Source: Diadophis punctatus similis
Lineage: Eukaryota; Chordata; Lepidosauria; Squamata; Dipsadidae
Assembly (NCBI GenBank): GCA_023053685.1
Contig: JALIGW010000148.1
Span: forward strand, 61,001 to 125,000
Direction of reading: 5' to 3'
Length of the DNA: 64,000 nucleotides
Both the position numbers and the translations under genes were made by a program. This document shows, in pieces, positions 24,555 through 35,610 of this stretch. The notes beneath the pieces are model-generated. The model was given only the letters and a program-made list of their open reading frames with translations. It did not search any database and was not told the origin of the DNA. Position 1 is the first letter of the stretch, and every line of letters starts with the position of its first letter.

Positions 24555-24670
24555 GTCAGAGCCGAAGAAGCTTTTTGGATGAGAAGTGAAATGTCTTCAA
24601 CAAAAACAAGAAAGTCCAGTTGCCTCTTGAAAAAGCACCTTTGGGACAAGGCAGCACCTAGCACTATCCA
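24555..24670 (+). mobile_element. Possible Penelope-like terminal repeat fragment
   Basis: CCGAAGA (24562), a stem-forming segment (GCTTTTTGGATGAGAAGT) and GAAATGTC (24588) follow the same order and spacing as the hammerhead-like core in the terminal repeats at 47391-49286 (CTGAAGA ... GAAACGTC). Two core positions differ: CTGA is CCGA, and GAAACGTC is GAAATGTC. Flanking text (AAGTCCAGTTGCCTCTTG, AAAAAGCACCTTTGGGAC) is of a type I associate with vertebrate PLE ends. No coding region is attached. Confidence 0.45.
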
Positions 24671-25866
24671 CATTTGCTACACCTAAACCACTTTAATGTA
24701 TTTTTGATTGAACTTCCAAAACAATCTAACCGATGTTGTTTTATATAAAAAAGAAACCACTTGATTGTTCTAAGAACAATTTTGTTGTTCTTAAATGTTT
24801 TACAAAAATGATGTCCTTACATTTTCTTCATTTTTTTTCTCCTCTCGAGTAAAAGTGGACCATCTCAAGTGCTCAGGGAGTTTTAGTAATTTTCAGGGGC
24901 TAGAGGTGAGTATGAGAAGGTGAGAACACAGGAACAGGCACATTTGGTAAGAGGATTTTAACTACAAGAAGTGCTATTATAATACAGATAAGGCTCACCC
25001 CTTGAGATACCAAACTGGTGTCCACTGTAGAATAAGGAGTACAAATTTTGTCCAAAATGTCCAAGAAAAGCAGTTTTCTGGGATCTGTGTTGAACAATTG
25101 GATTTGGTTTTAAATGGGATTTACTATGTAATTTCTCTTTTAACTTTTTTTGTTGGGGGGGGGGTAAATGGATTGTGCAGTGCTTCAGGTGTACTTGACT
25201 GCAACACTTTAACACATAAGCGTCTTTTGATGGAATTTGCCAGCTTCCTTTTGCTGCTGCGGCAAGAAGTGATATAAATATCCATTTACTTCAAGGAGTT
25301 TTAGCTAGTTTCTGCATGCATATCTTTTTGTCTTTGAATGCAAAACACCGCAGAGGCTTCCATTACACCGACTTAAGGTATACTCACTATTTCAAATGTT
25401 ATATTTTATTATACTGCTATTTTTCAAAGGACATTATATTACTGTTTCATCCTCATATTCTCTCCTGGATGGATGTTTGGAACTAAATATGAATGACCTT
25501 AGAACTTTGGCTACATTCAGCACGGTGGTCTTTTCAATTCACTTTCCATTTTCCCTCTTGAAGCCGTGACTTCTCAACTATTCTGTTAGACCACACTGAT
25601 CCCTTTCTGGAGATCCTTTCCATGGTCTTCAAGGACATGCCTCTAGCAGAGAATATGTAGCAATATTCTGTCAATGAAGGTTTACAATAAATATGTAGAC
25701 AATGATTTTTATACCAGGTGAAAAAGTAGCCCATTTGAATGAATGAATGAATGAATGAATGAATGAATGAATGCAGAATTAACTGTGTTATTTTTTTTAT
25801 ACTTGTATATAACTGAATAACACTTAAACTAGATACTTTCAGAAGCAAAGAAAGAATTGACGGTTA
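24671..25866. other. Unassigned DNA with a short (AATG)n
   Basis: (AATG)n at 25738-25773 and a G-run near 25155-25163. Frames up to 104 codons overlap on opposite strands and carry no motif. Confidence 0.45.
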
Positions 25867-28165
25867 CCGTATTTTTCAGAGTATAAGACCCACCGAAGTA
25901 TAAGACGCACCTTAGTTTGGGGGGAGGAAAACAAGGAAAAAAGGCCTCTGCCTCCCAGCAATTTGCCAAACAGCAAACAGCAAACAGCACAGATGATATA
26001 CACTGTTTGCTGTGTATTTCTATGCATGTGTATCTGACCCATAGAAATAGCAAAGAATTGGAGAAATGTACATTATGGCAGTATATTAATCCCAGAAAGT
26101 TTTCTTAAATGTAATCACACTAACTCCTCCCAATTATTTAAATAGATCTACTCCAAACATGACTAAGTCTGGGTTTAATTCAGCTGCCTTATTTTAATAC
26201 TAATACTTAATACTAAAACAGGACATTTCAGATTATATTTTTACAGATCTTTAAAATTGATGTGGCTTTCTGGAAGGCTGTCTGCTATTTAAAAGAAGAT
26301 ACAATAGCATTGGGCCTCTTCAGAGCAAGAATTTATTTTAAAAAGCTTCTTCATTTTGTTAAGTTGTCTAGAACAGTGCTCCCCAACCTTTTGTCACTCT
26401 CGGCACACCATAGCCTCTCCCAAAATTCCACGGCACACCACATACAAAAATTGGATAAAAAACAAATATAATCTTCAAAATATCGTTTTGAAGAGTATAA
26501 TAGTATACGACTGTCAAACTGGACATAACAGAATTACTTGATTTATTATTTTATTTATGCGAACGCTGTGCGCATGCGCAGAGGGCAAAAGACTGAAAAT
26601 AGTGGCGTCCAGGTGGGCGGGGGAAGCGGCCGGGGGCCGCTTCCCCCGCCTGCTTCTTCGGCTTGAGTTTTAAAAGAAAGCATTAAGCCTCACTGCAGCG
26701 GCCAGCGAGGCTTAATGAGCAAGACCTGCCTCTCCCGCCGGCGTTTTGCTGTCTTTTATAACTCAAGCCGCCCAAGGCAGCCCAGAGCAGGCGAGTCAAT
26801 CCAGCAAGTGAGGAGGCGTCGGCAAGAGGCGGAGCTTGGCGACAAGGAAGTTTGCTGGCTTAAGAAGCAGACATCCCTGTCGCCCTCCCTTTCGGCTTCG
26901 CCTCTTGCCGACGCCTTCCTCACTCGCGCCCTGCCAAGCCCCAAATCAAGCCAGCCCTAGTGCGAGACGCATGAGACTGCTTTCCAGGCTATATGTGGAA
27001 GCTGAAGAGCCTTACCGGTAGTTTGGGAGAAAGAAAGTTTTTTGCTGCTTCTGCTTTTGAGTGCACTGAAGGAAAGTAGCAAAAAACTTTCTTTCTTTCT
27101 CCCAAACTACCAGTAAGACTCTTTGGCTTCCACAAACAGAAGCAGCAGGGAGGAGGACTCATGCCCCGCCCCGCCACGCCCCCTGCCAAGCCTCAAATCA
27201 AGCCAGCCCGCGACTGGAGCTACCGGGAAAAGTCCCAGGTAGGACGCGCGCGCCCGCCAGTCCTGACCCGCCCGCCCTGCTAACCCCCAGCGCGAGACGC
27301 GTGTCCTACCTGGGACATGCCCCGGTACCTCCTTGCGTTCCTCGCTGTTGTGTCCAGGGCAGCAGGTCTGCTCATTAAGCCTCGCTGCAGCGGCCAGCAG
27401 GCTTAATGACCAGACCTGCCTCTCCTGCCCGCGTCTTGCTGTCTTTTAAAACTCAAGCCGAGGCAGCTTGAGTTTTAAAAGACAGCAAGTCACGCGGGCG
27501 GGAGAGGCGTCAGCCATTGGATGATTGCAATGCGCCACTTGCAATCATCCAATGCGCCACATTTGGTGCATGCGCCACGGTTTGGCCACCCCTGAATGAT
27601 GCGAGCTTTTGCCGCGGCACACTTGGCATGGCCTCACGGCACACCAGTGTGCCGCGGCACACTGGTTGGGGAGCACTGGTCTAGAACAATAATAAACCAG
27701 TCTTTAAAAAACAAGTCTTATAATTTGAACACTCTACAAACATTTAACAAAATAACATATTAACAGAATCTGCCTCTACCTAGGATAGAACTCACAACCT
27801 CCTGACTGTGAGACAAGAGCTCTACCTCTAGGCTACAGTAGCTGTATCTTACCTTCTTGCAATTTCAGCAGTTTAACATTGCCAGCAGTTTATCTCCCAG
27901 CATTTTGTCTCATTACAGCCACCGTAGTTAGTTTCATTTTACCACGTGGCTTGCAAGCCTGTCAGCTGTAGGTCGGGAGGCAAGTAATCTCTTAGTGTGC
28001 TAATCAGGCTTTGCCCTGTTTGCTGCAAAGAGGTAAATTGTTGGCAGGCAGAGGCCAAAGGATGGGGGTGGCTGGGTGGGGCTACATTCGGTGTATAAGA
28101 CGCACCCAAATTTTCACCCTCTTTTTGAGGGTAAAAAGGTGCGTCTTATACTCCGAAAAATACGG
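25867..28165. mobile_element. TA-flanked DNA transposon, interrupted by a hAT element
   Basis: Left end CCGTATTTTTCAGAGTATAA and right end TTATACTCCGAAAAATACGG are inverted repeats flanked by TA on both sides (25865-25866, 28166-28167), as in Tc1/mariner-type integration. The next subterminal block GTATAAGACGCACC is also inverted. The body is about 986 bp once the nested hAT element is discounted, with no transposase frame. A smaller relative with the same TIR is at 37967-38346. Confidence 0.85.
26374..27678. mobile_element. Nested 1.3-kb non-autonomous hAT element
   Basis: TIRs CAGTGCTCCCCAACC and GGTTGGGGAGCACTG are perfect over 15 bp. Identical GTCTAGAA duplications flank them (26366-26373, 27679-27686). 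The GC-rich interior is built from internal duplications: CTCAAGCCG/TTAATGAGCAAGACCTGCC-type text near 26640-26780 recurs at 27360-27500. A long inverted pair at 26999-27045 and 27077-27130 (CTTTCTTTCTCCCAAACTAC) is also present. No transposase frame was found, so it must have been mobilised in trans. Confidence 0.95.
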
Positions 28166-28167
28166 TA

Positions 28168-28572
28168 AGTCTTCTCAGTCATATTAATCACTTTTAGTTC
28201 GTGTGAAGAGTTGGAATAAGGATGAAGAGCTTAGACCTGGCTCTTTCTTAGAAGTCATTCTCATCTTTAATATGCACAATTACATGAAGCACAAGTTTGT
28301 TCTATCTGCGGAAACTTTTCTGATGGCTAATTCAAAGTTCTAAATTACACTAAGATCATCAATCAACAGAACCATTGTCTCTCTGCAGAGAAAGATAAAA
28401 ATGATAAAGGAGAGGGACTAAGGCAGAATGGTCATCTCCATTCCTCTCCTGATGTGTAAAACATACATAAATTGTGAGTGGAGAAAAGACTTTTGATAAC
28501 AAATGACAGTGTGCACAGCCGGCACACTTCTCCATTTTCAACAAAGTGGGGTGTCAAAACTGCGGAAGTCAT
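28168..28572. other. Unassigned DNA
   Basis: Lies between the TA-flanked element and the LINE. No gene or repeat end recognised. Confidence 0.45.
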
Positions 28573-29230
28573 TTAAATATAGCCCTTATCACCTCACGTC
28601 TTGATTATTGCAATGCACTCTACATGGGGCTACCCTTGAAGAGTGTTCAGAGACTTCAGCTAATCCAGAATGCAGCAGCGCGAGCTGTGGTGGGTATAGC
28701 TAGATTCACCCACATTACACCCATGCTGCGCAAGCTCCACTGGCTGGTCTCCGGACACAATTCAAGGTGCTGGTTATGACCTTTAAAGCCCTATATGGCT
28801 CAGGACCAGACTATCTCTGAGACCATCTACTACCTCACATGTCCCAGAGACCAGTAAGATCCCACATAGTTGGGCTTCTCCGGGTCCCGTCAGCTAAACA
28901 GTGTCGGCTGGCGGGCCCGTGGGGAAGGGCCTTCTTTGTGGCTGCTCCGGCTCTCTGGAACCAACTGCCGCCTGAGGTCCGTACCACCCCCACCTTGTTG
29001 GCCTTCCGAAAAGCCGTCAAGACCTGGCTTTTCCGGCAGGCCTGGAACTAATAACCCATAGTGAAGATGCGAGATTGTAAGGATTTTATAAGTGTGATGT
29101 ATTTTGACATGTTTTTAGATGTTTTAGATGTTTTTATTTTTATTTTTGTTGGTTTCTGGTTGTGAGCCGCCCAGAGTCCATGCGGAGTTGGACAGCATAT
29201 AAACTAAACCAAATAAATAAATAAATAAAT
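28573..29230 (+). mobile_element. 5'-truncated LINE with decayed ORF2 C-terminus
   Basis: The encoded pieces [39 protein letters not shown], then after a frameshift GRAFFVAAPALWNQLPPEV and FRKAVKTWLF are the conserved C-terminal blocks of CR1/L2-type ORF2, downstream of the reverse transcriptase core. A frameshift lies near 28750 and a stop near 28818, so it is dead. The 3' UTR carries GCCGCCCAGAGTCCATGCGG and ends in (AAAT)n. The copy at 61431 is more intact. Confidence 0.8.
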
Positions 29231-30944
29231 ATAAAATATGGACAAATAAAAATGGAAAACAGGTCAACATTTAAGTAGGATCCATGGTCTCGGTGATCAT
29301 TTTCACTTTGCTTGTCTTTTCATGTTTATAATTTTACCTCCTTTAGCTGACCTCTGAATCCATTCACAAGCAATGTGAAATACTCCAAACTGGCATTAGA
29401 TGATTTAATTAGTATTTATTTCCTTAGCATAGTCACAATCCATGTTATGTCTTTCTGTTAATAAACCAGGCATTCATAACCTAGCTGAAGGTCCAAACAA
29501 TCGGAATAGTCATGAAACATGTGTCCAGTATGATAGAGGGGCTGCTTATCAACTGAATTTGCTAAGTATGAACGTAGCATTCATCTCAATTCTGCAGTTT
29601 ATGTTGATAAATTATATATAATTGTAGTTGAACTCTGCAAATTCTGAATTAAAATTTAAACTTTGTGCTTCTCAATCTTTCACGTCTTCATTATACGGAT
29701 TATTGCTTAAATACATTGGTGATTATTTTCAGCAACCTTCAACTGTGAAAAATAAATATTATTGCACCTTATTCCTTATCTTAGAAAGTCAATAAGAAGA
29801 GGCTACCATCTGAATGTTTAGCAGAGTAATTGATAAATACAATGTTATTCCTTCATCATGACCCATGCCCTCCTCTACATAATTGTACTTATAAGAAATC
29901 CTCAGATGCTTCTAGTTGATGACTGTAAGAAATAGGAAACTGGATTATTGAAGGCTTCGTACCTACCTATAATTTCTGTACTATTCAATGGATTTCATTT
30001 TTAATTTCCAATATTCCTTTTTACCAGGAATAGGACTAGATATATCTGTCTGTTCAGGCTTCCATACTGTATTTTAACCTTTTGCAAGCACAGGCTAATT
30101 ATCCATTGTTTCTGCATCACTTTGCAAAACATATAGTAAAACAAAGGCTTGGAAATTCTGGAATTTGTTCAAACTACGCATTTTCTGTTTTTTTTTACTT
30201 AATGAATACATTACTGCTAATATGTGCATATAAAATACCTTCATTAAGAGAAATCTGCACCAACATACATTTTGTAGACTTTTCCAATTTATATAATTTG
30301 TTAAGCGTTGTCCCCAAGGTATGCCTTTTTGTATACTGTTTTCTTTAGCATACACATAGCTTGATTAGAGAACTGCATTGCAAAATAAAGAGGCTAATTG
30401 CATTCTGGTTCACCTATTAATCCTGAAAGTGCAAATTAGGTCGGCTCATTTGAAAATGTTAAACAAATGAAATTTTCCTTCATCCTTAGCCAAATGTTTG
30501 TAGTTCCAAAAACAATGCAGTAAAACAGGCCTTTACTAGTCATAGCTGGAATGAACCTACTATTTATTGAGGCCAGAAAAATCAACAACTCAACCCTAGT
30601 TACAGGCTGAGAATGCTTAAGCCTAGTTAACACTTGGATAGAGAAACATCAGGAAATGCTAGAAAACAGAGGAAAAGAATCCTGGAAAAAGGCAATGGTG
30701 AATCTTATGAACAGGTCCATGGAGTCTCCAGGGCTTAAGTTTAATTTATACAGCTGATGATTTTAAAAAAAATTATTCTGCACATGACTTTTTTTGTTGC
30801 TTGCTTTTTAATGGTTAGTTGGGATTCTTTATATTTGTTGTGATTAATTTTGAGCATAGCAAATAATTAGAAGAACAGGTATAAAGAATAGATGAATTTT
30901 AAAACTGCCATATTGGTCTCAGTACGGTTAATAAGATCTAGAGA
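29231..30944. other. Long unassigned AT-rich stretch
   Basis: No microsatellite, TIR or exon-like feature stands out over about 1.7 kb. Overlapping frames of 86-88 codons at 30082-30355 have no motif. Confidence 0.45.
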
Positions 30945-32112
<1,168 letters not shown>

Positions 32113-32581
32113 TGTGATGACCCGGGGCATGGCACGAAGGCAACACAGCCAGAGAACTGGTATGAGTCCCTTTATTGGCACCAACTTTGCCCCCAACGTC
32201 CCGTTTACTCTCCGGCCTGGAGAAAAGTTCTCCCACAAACCTGCAGCAGCTTCTGGCTGCAGACAGAATCTCCTTTAAACTCCATCCCCAGGTGTGCCTT
32301 GTGAAGGGAATCGGGGCCCTTTCCTTCCTCGTAAGCCATGCAACCCACGTTGCTCTCTTCTGCGTTATTCCCTGCACGGCCTAGAATGAGGAGGGGTTGG
32401 GCCTTGGTCTTCATCTGAACCCCCTCTCCCTTGTTCTATCTCTCCCCTGCTCTGCCCAGCCTGACTTTGCCCTTCCCCAGTTTCCTCCACAGCCAATGGA
32501 GCCACTCTCCCGCTCTCTGTCAGCTGTTCATCTTCCGTCTCAGATTCAGACTCCGACGCACTCTCAACAATCTTCCTCACA
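32113..32581 (-). mobile_element. Probable solo LTR, minus strand
   Basis: Plus-strand ends are TGTGATGACC and CTTCCTCACA (TG...CA). Read on the minus strand there is an acidic open region, a TTTAAAGG element near 32272 in the TATA position, and CCAATAAAGG near 32172. That is the U3-R-U5 order. The minus-strand peptide (ESASESESETEDEQ) is acidic like the frames in the LTRs at 9030 and 45421, but the sequence is otherwise different. No clear 5-bp duplication, so the ends are provisional. Confidence 0.5.
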
Positions 32582-32759
32582 CCAATGTTCAAAAGCATCA
32601 ATAATTTTCCAGTCCTATTCCCTGAAAGTTTTATTTCCATACAGAGTAGGGCCAGGTTGGGAATAGACCATCCAAGAGAAGATCTTTCTATGTGGATACT
32701 AAGAATTGACCCCAACTTGGTAGCACATAATGATTTATTTAAATCATGATAGTATAGAC

Positions 32760-32946
32760 CAGGGATCCCCAACCCCTGGTTCATGGACCGGCGCTGGTCT
32801 GCAAACATGCCAGAAACTGGGCGACACAAACAAGCACAAAGCCCCATCTGCAGGATGCAGACAGCACATGAAACCCCCTCTGATCTGCAGAAAATACCTC
32901 TCTCCGTGGAACCAATCCCTTCTGTCCAAAAGGTTGGGGGCCACTG
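32760..32946. mobile_element. hAT-like MITE, 187 bp, perfect 8-bp duplication
   Basis: TIRs CAGGGATCCCCAACCCC and AGGTTGGGGGCCACTG lie between identical GTATAGAC duplications (32752-32759, 32947-32954). The TIR resembles the 1.3-kb element at 26374. Interior non-coding. Confidence 0.92.
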
Positions 32947-32954
32947 GTATAGAC

Positions 32955-33794
32955 ATCTTTAATGTGTAACATGTCTATGGAAAGCAAGTGTGTTAGATAT
33001 GTTCACTGCCTTGAGTTGTGTATAAAAATAATAAAGTTGGAATATCAAATATAATGAGTAGAATATGTGAAAACTGCAATATCTTTTCATGATTTCCATT
33101 TCAGCTCAGTATTCCAATCTGTCTGGGATGAAACAGATTTTCTGAGGGGAAAAAAATCTGCTCGTAATACTAAAAGTCGGCAGCTCAATATTTTTGCCAT
33201 GTAAAATACAAGTTGCGCCAAAGAAAATGCTCATGAATATGGGCATTTTGTTACTGGCACAAATGTCAGTGTTTGATTATGAGCAAGGAACAGACAGAGC
33301 ATCATGGTCTGTTCTTTTTGAAACCCACTGGAACTGCAAGAAATAGGACATAATCAGATTCTCATTTCCTAATCAGGTCTGACTGGAAGCCAAGAGAAAT
33401 CGGCCACAGCTGTAATAGCAATAATCACATTCTAAGTGAGCTGTTGAATTTAGCAAGATTAGTAATATGGAGTTTGAAAGGACTACAAGGCCAGCCTCCC
33501 ACTGCGAGACAGGATAGATCAATCAGATCAAATGCAGAACACCCTACTATAAGGAGATTAGCTTTATTATGGGAAGTTGCTTAGGGAAGACACAACTGAA
33601 TTAATACATGTGAAATGTAATCCTAGTCTTGTTTCAAGTGACAATGAGAGTTCAGCAAGGGTTGCCTCTGAGTGTAGAAGTCTAAACTATTAGACAATTA
33701 TGATTGCACCCCCCCGATTAAGAGACACCCTCCTGTATACTGCAAATGGAGCATGAAGAATACACAATGCAAAAGAAAAAGAAAGAAAAAAAGA
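32955..33794. other. Unassigned DNA
   Basis: No coding frame, TIR or tRNA-like box recognised. Confidence 0.45.
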
Positions 33795-34118
33795 AAACCG
33801 CGCCAAACTTGACTGTAGAAAATACAACTTTAGCAACAGAGTGGTAAATGCCTGGAACTCACTACCTGACTCTGTGGTTTCATCACCAAACCCCCCAAAA
33901 CTTTACTCTTAGACTGTCCACTGTTGACCTCACCCGATTCCTAAGAGGGGCGTGCAGCAAGGGGCATGCATAAGTGCACCAGCGTGCCTACCATCCCTGT
34001 CCTAATGTTCCCTCTTATCTGTACCCATCTTATGTATATAAACAATGTTATATCTATGTATATTACCAACACATACTTGACAAAAAGAAATAAATAAATA
34101 AAATAAATAAAGATTCAG
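33795..34118 (+). mobile_element. L3-like LINE 3' end
   Basis: Matches the LINE at 63458-64000 by eye: AACAGAGTGGTAAATGCCTG, CACTACCTGACTCTGTGG, CCTAAGAGGGGCGTGC. It continues into the 3' tail (AAATAAATAAATAAAATAAA). Degraded residual coding sequence (NRVVNAWN-like). It shows the 3' end that lies beyond the window for the 63-kb copy. Confidence 0.75.
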
Positions 34119-34365
34119 TCACTTAGGATATCACATCAGGAAAGAACTGCAGATTGTCAGAGGTGCAGAAACATGTACATGTACATATTTATGTTTTTAT
34201 GTTGATACAAAGCACTGCATCTATTGATGAAATACAAAACCACTTCCAGTTGGTACAGTGCAAACCTTTGTTTACTGTTGCGAAATAAAAGACACTTTTA
34301 TTTCACAATAAATTATTTAAAAAACAACAACAACACAGACTTTATTTAAGAGAAAATCCTCCAGG

Positions 34366-34482
34366 AAAGGGTTTTTCAACCTCAGCAACTTTAAGATGTG
34401 TAGATATCAATTCCCAGAATTCCCCAGACAGGATTGGGTTTGAGATCCACATACCTTAAAGTTGCTGGGTTGAGAAAAACTG
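34366..34482. mobile_element. Diverged foldback MITE
   Basis: Inverted arms AACCTCAGCAACTTTAAGAT and CTTAAAGTTGCTGGGTTGAG enclose ATTCCCAGAATTCC. This is the same CTCCCAGAATTC motif family as the foldbacks at 19386 and 46305. The right end TGAGAAAAACTG is clear and the left end is eroded. Flanks do not match well, so the target duplication is lost or misplaced. Confidence 0.5.
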
Positions 34483-34559
34483 TTCTAGAGGACATGGCCC
34501 TTTAATAACAAGAGGACCCCTATGTGTGAAGATTTTGAAATTCAACCAGGTTTGAAATG

Positions 34560-35068
34560 ATTCAAAATATTTGTAGCTCAGGGGGTAGATGTTGGTGGTA
34601 GTTTGTTCTCCAAGCTTGCTGTTCTGCTTCAGAATGTTTCATCACCAAGCTAAGCGACATCATCACTGGGATGATTTGGTTGAAGCTTGAACTGAAGTAC
34701 CATGATGATGTTGCCTGGTAATGAAACCAGGGAGGGTTCCTGCCGGTACGCTCTTACCTGTTGGTCGTAGCATGGGGATTCCCCCGCCTGCTTTCCCCCG
34801 CCCGCCTAGATGCCTCATTTGCGTTCTTTTGCCCTCTGTGCATGCGCAAAGCGTTCTGCTTGCGCAGAGGGCAAAAGAACACAAATGGCGGCGTCCAGGT
34901 GGGCAGGGGAAAGAGGGTGGGGGAAGCCCCGCGCTGAGAACGCCACCGGCTTCTTCTGTTCTGCGGCGACCAACAGGTAAGAGCGTACCGGCAGGAACCC
35001 ACCCCTGAATGAAACGTTTTGAAGCCGAACAGCAAGCTCGGAAAACAAACCACCATAAACATCTTCCA
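34560..35068. mobile_element. Penelope-like inverted terminal repeats, split by a hAT MITE
   Basis: A minus-strand copy (about 34560-34674) and a plus-strand copy (about 34700-34727 plus 35016-35068) share TGATGATGT...GAAAC, then GAAGC[AC]GAACAGCAAGCT, then AACAAACYACCA. This is head-to-head inverted, as in the 5'-truncated PLE at 47391, but with only about 30 bp between copies and no coding region. Each copy has a hammerhead-like core (TGATGAT, stem II, GAAAC). The conserved C before TGATGA is replaced in both (G in one, A in the other), so activity is unlikely. The hAT element at 34728-35007 lies inside the plus-strand core. Confidence 0.6.
34728..35007. mobile_element. Foldback hAT MITE, 280 bp, inside a PLE end
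   Basis: Ends CAGGGAGGGTTCCTGCCGG and CCGGCAGGAACCCACCCCTG, with long inverted arms (GGTACGCTCTTACCTGTTGG and complement). Inner inverted text around the CTCTGTGCATGCGCAAAGC region means most of the element can form one hairpin. Identical AATGAAAC duplications flank it (34720-34727, 35008-35015). Those eight bases include the GAAAC of the hammerhead-like core. Confidence 0.94.
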
Positions 35069-35475
35069 GGTTTACTTTGAAGCATTACAGCTCACAAAAG
35101 CAGAAGGGAAGGGAAAATTTAGTTGACTCAATAAAGCCAAGCTTTCTCTAAGTACAAAATCTATTGCAGTGCTAACTGGCAAATTAGTGAGTTATCAGCT
35201 TTCAAAAGAGAGGAGAGCAGCTCTGGAAAGAAGTGAAATGATAGTGACAATTCCACGGAAGTCTCTTATTATAGACTTTTTACAGAAGATATCAGTAGAA
35301 AATACTAAACTTTTATCACACTACTTATTAAATGTAATACAAAGCCAGAAAAGAACTGCAGCAGAAAACTGCAGATTATCTTCATTTATGACATGTAATT
35401 TAGTTGTAAAGCCGTGCATCCCTAGTTTAACAAATTGCAGACAGGTGCTGCATTTGGATTCTACATGGACTATAC
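35069..35475 (+). other. Unassigned; 108-codon open frame without motifs
   Basis: A plus-strand frame at 35169-35495 stays open in AT-rich DNA. It runs into the adjoining hAT element and shows no recognisable domain, so it is not called a gene. Confidence 0.3.
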
Positions 35476-35610
35476 CAGGGGTGTCAAACTCGTGATGACA
35501 CCTTGTGGTCACGTGATGTATCATAACTTTTTCCCCCTTTGCTAAAACGGGCATGGGCGTAGCCAGCATGTGACGCATCTGGCCCGCGGCCCGCAAGTTT
35601 GATACCCCTG
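35476..35610. mobile_element. hAT-like MITE, 135 bp
   Basis: TIRs CAGGGGTGTCAAACT and AAGTTTGATACCCCTG. Flanks GACTATAC (35468-35475) and GTCTAAAC (35611-35618) match at 6 of 8 positions, suggesting an old insertion. The GGCCCGCGGCCCGC word near the right end is typical of this vertebrate hAT type. Confidence 0.85.

Noticed and set aside
32365..32847. 160-codon minus-strand ORF with an acidic middle
   Set aside because: It crosses the border of the probable LTR and enters a hAT element, so it is not one gene.
35169..35495. 108-codon plus-strand ORF considered as a host exon
   Set aside because: It ends inside a hAT element, has no domain and no clear splice pair.
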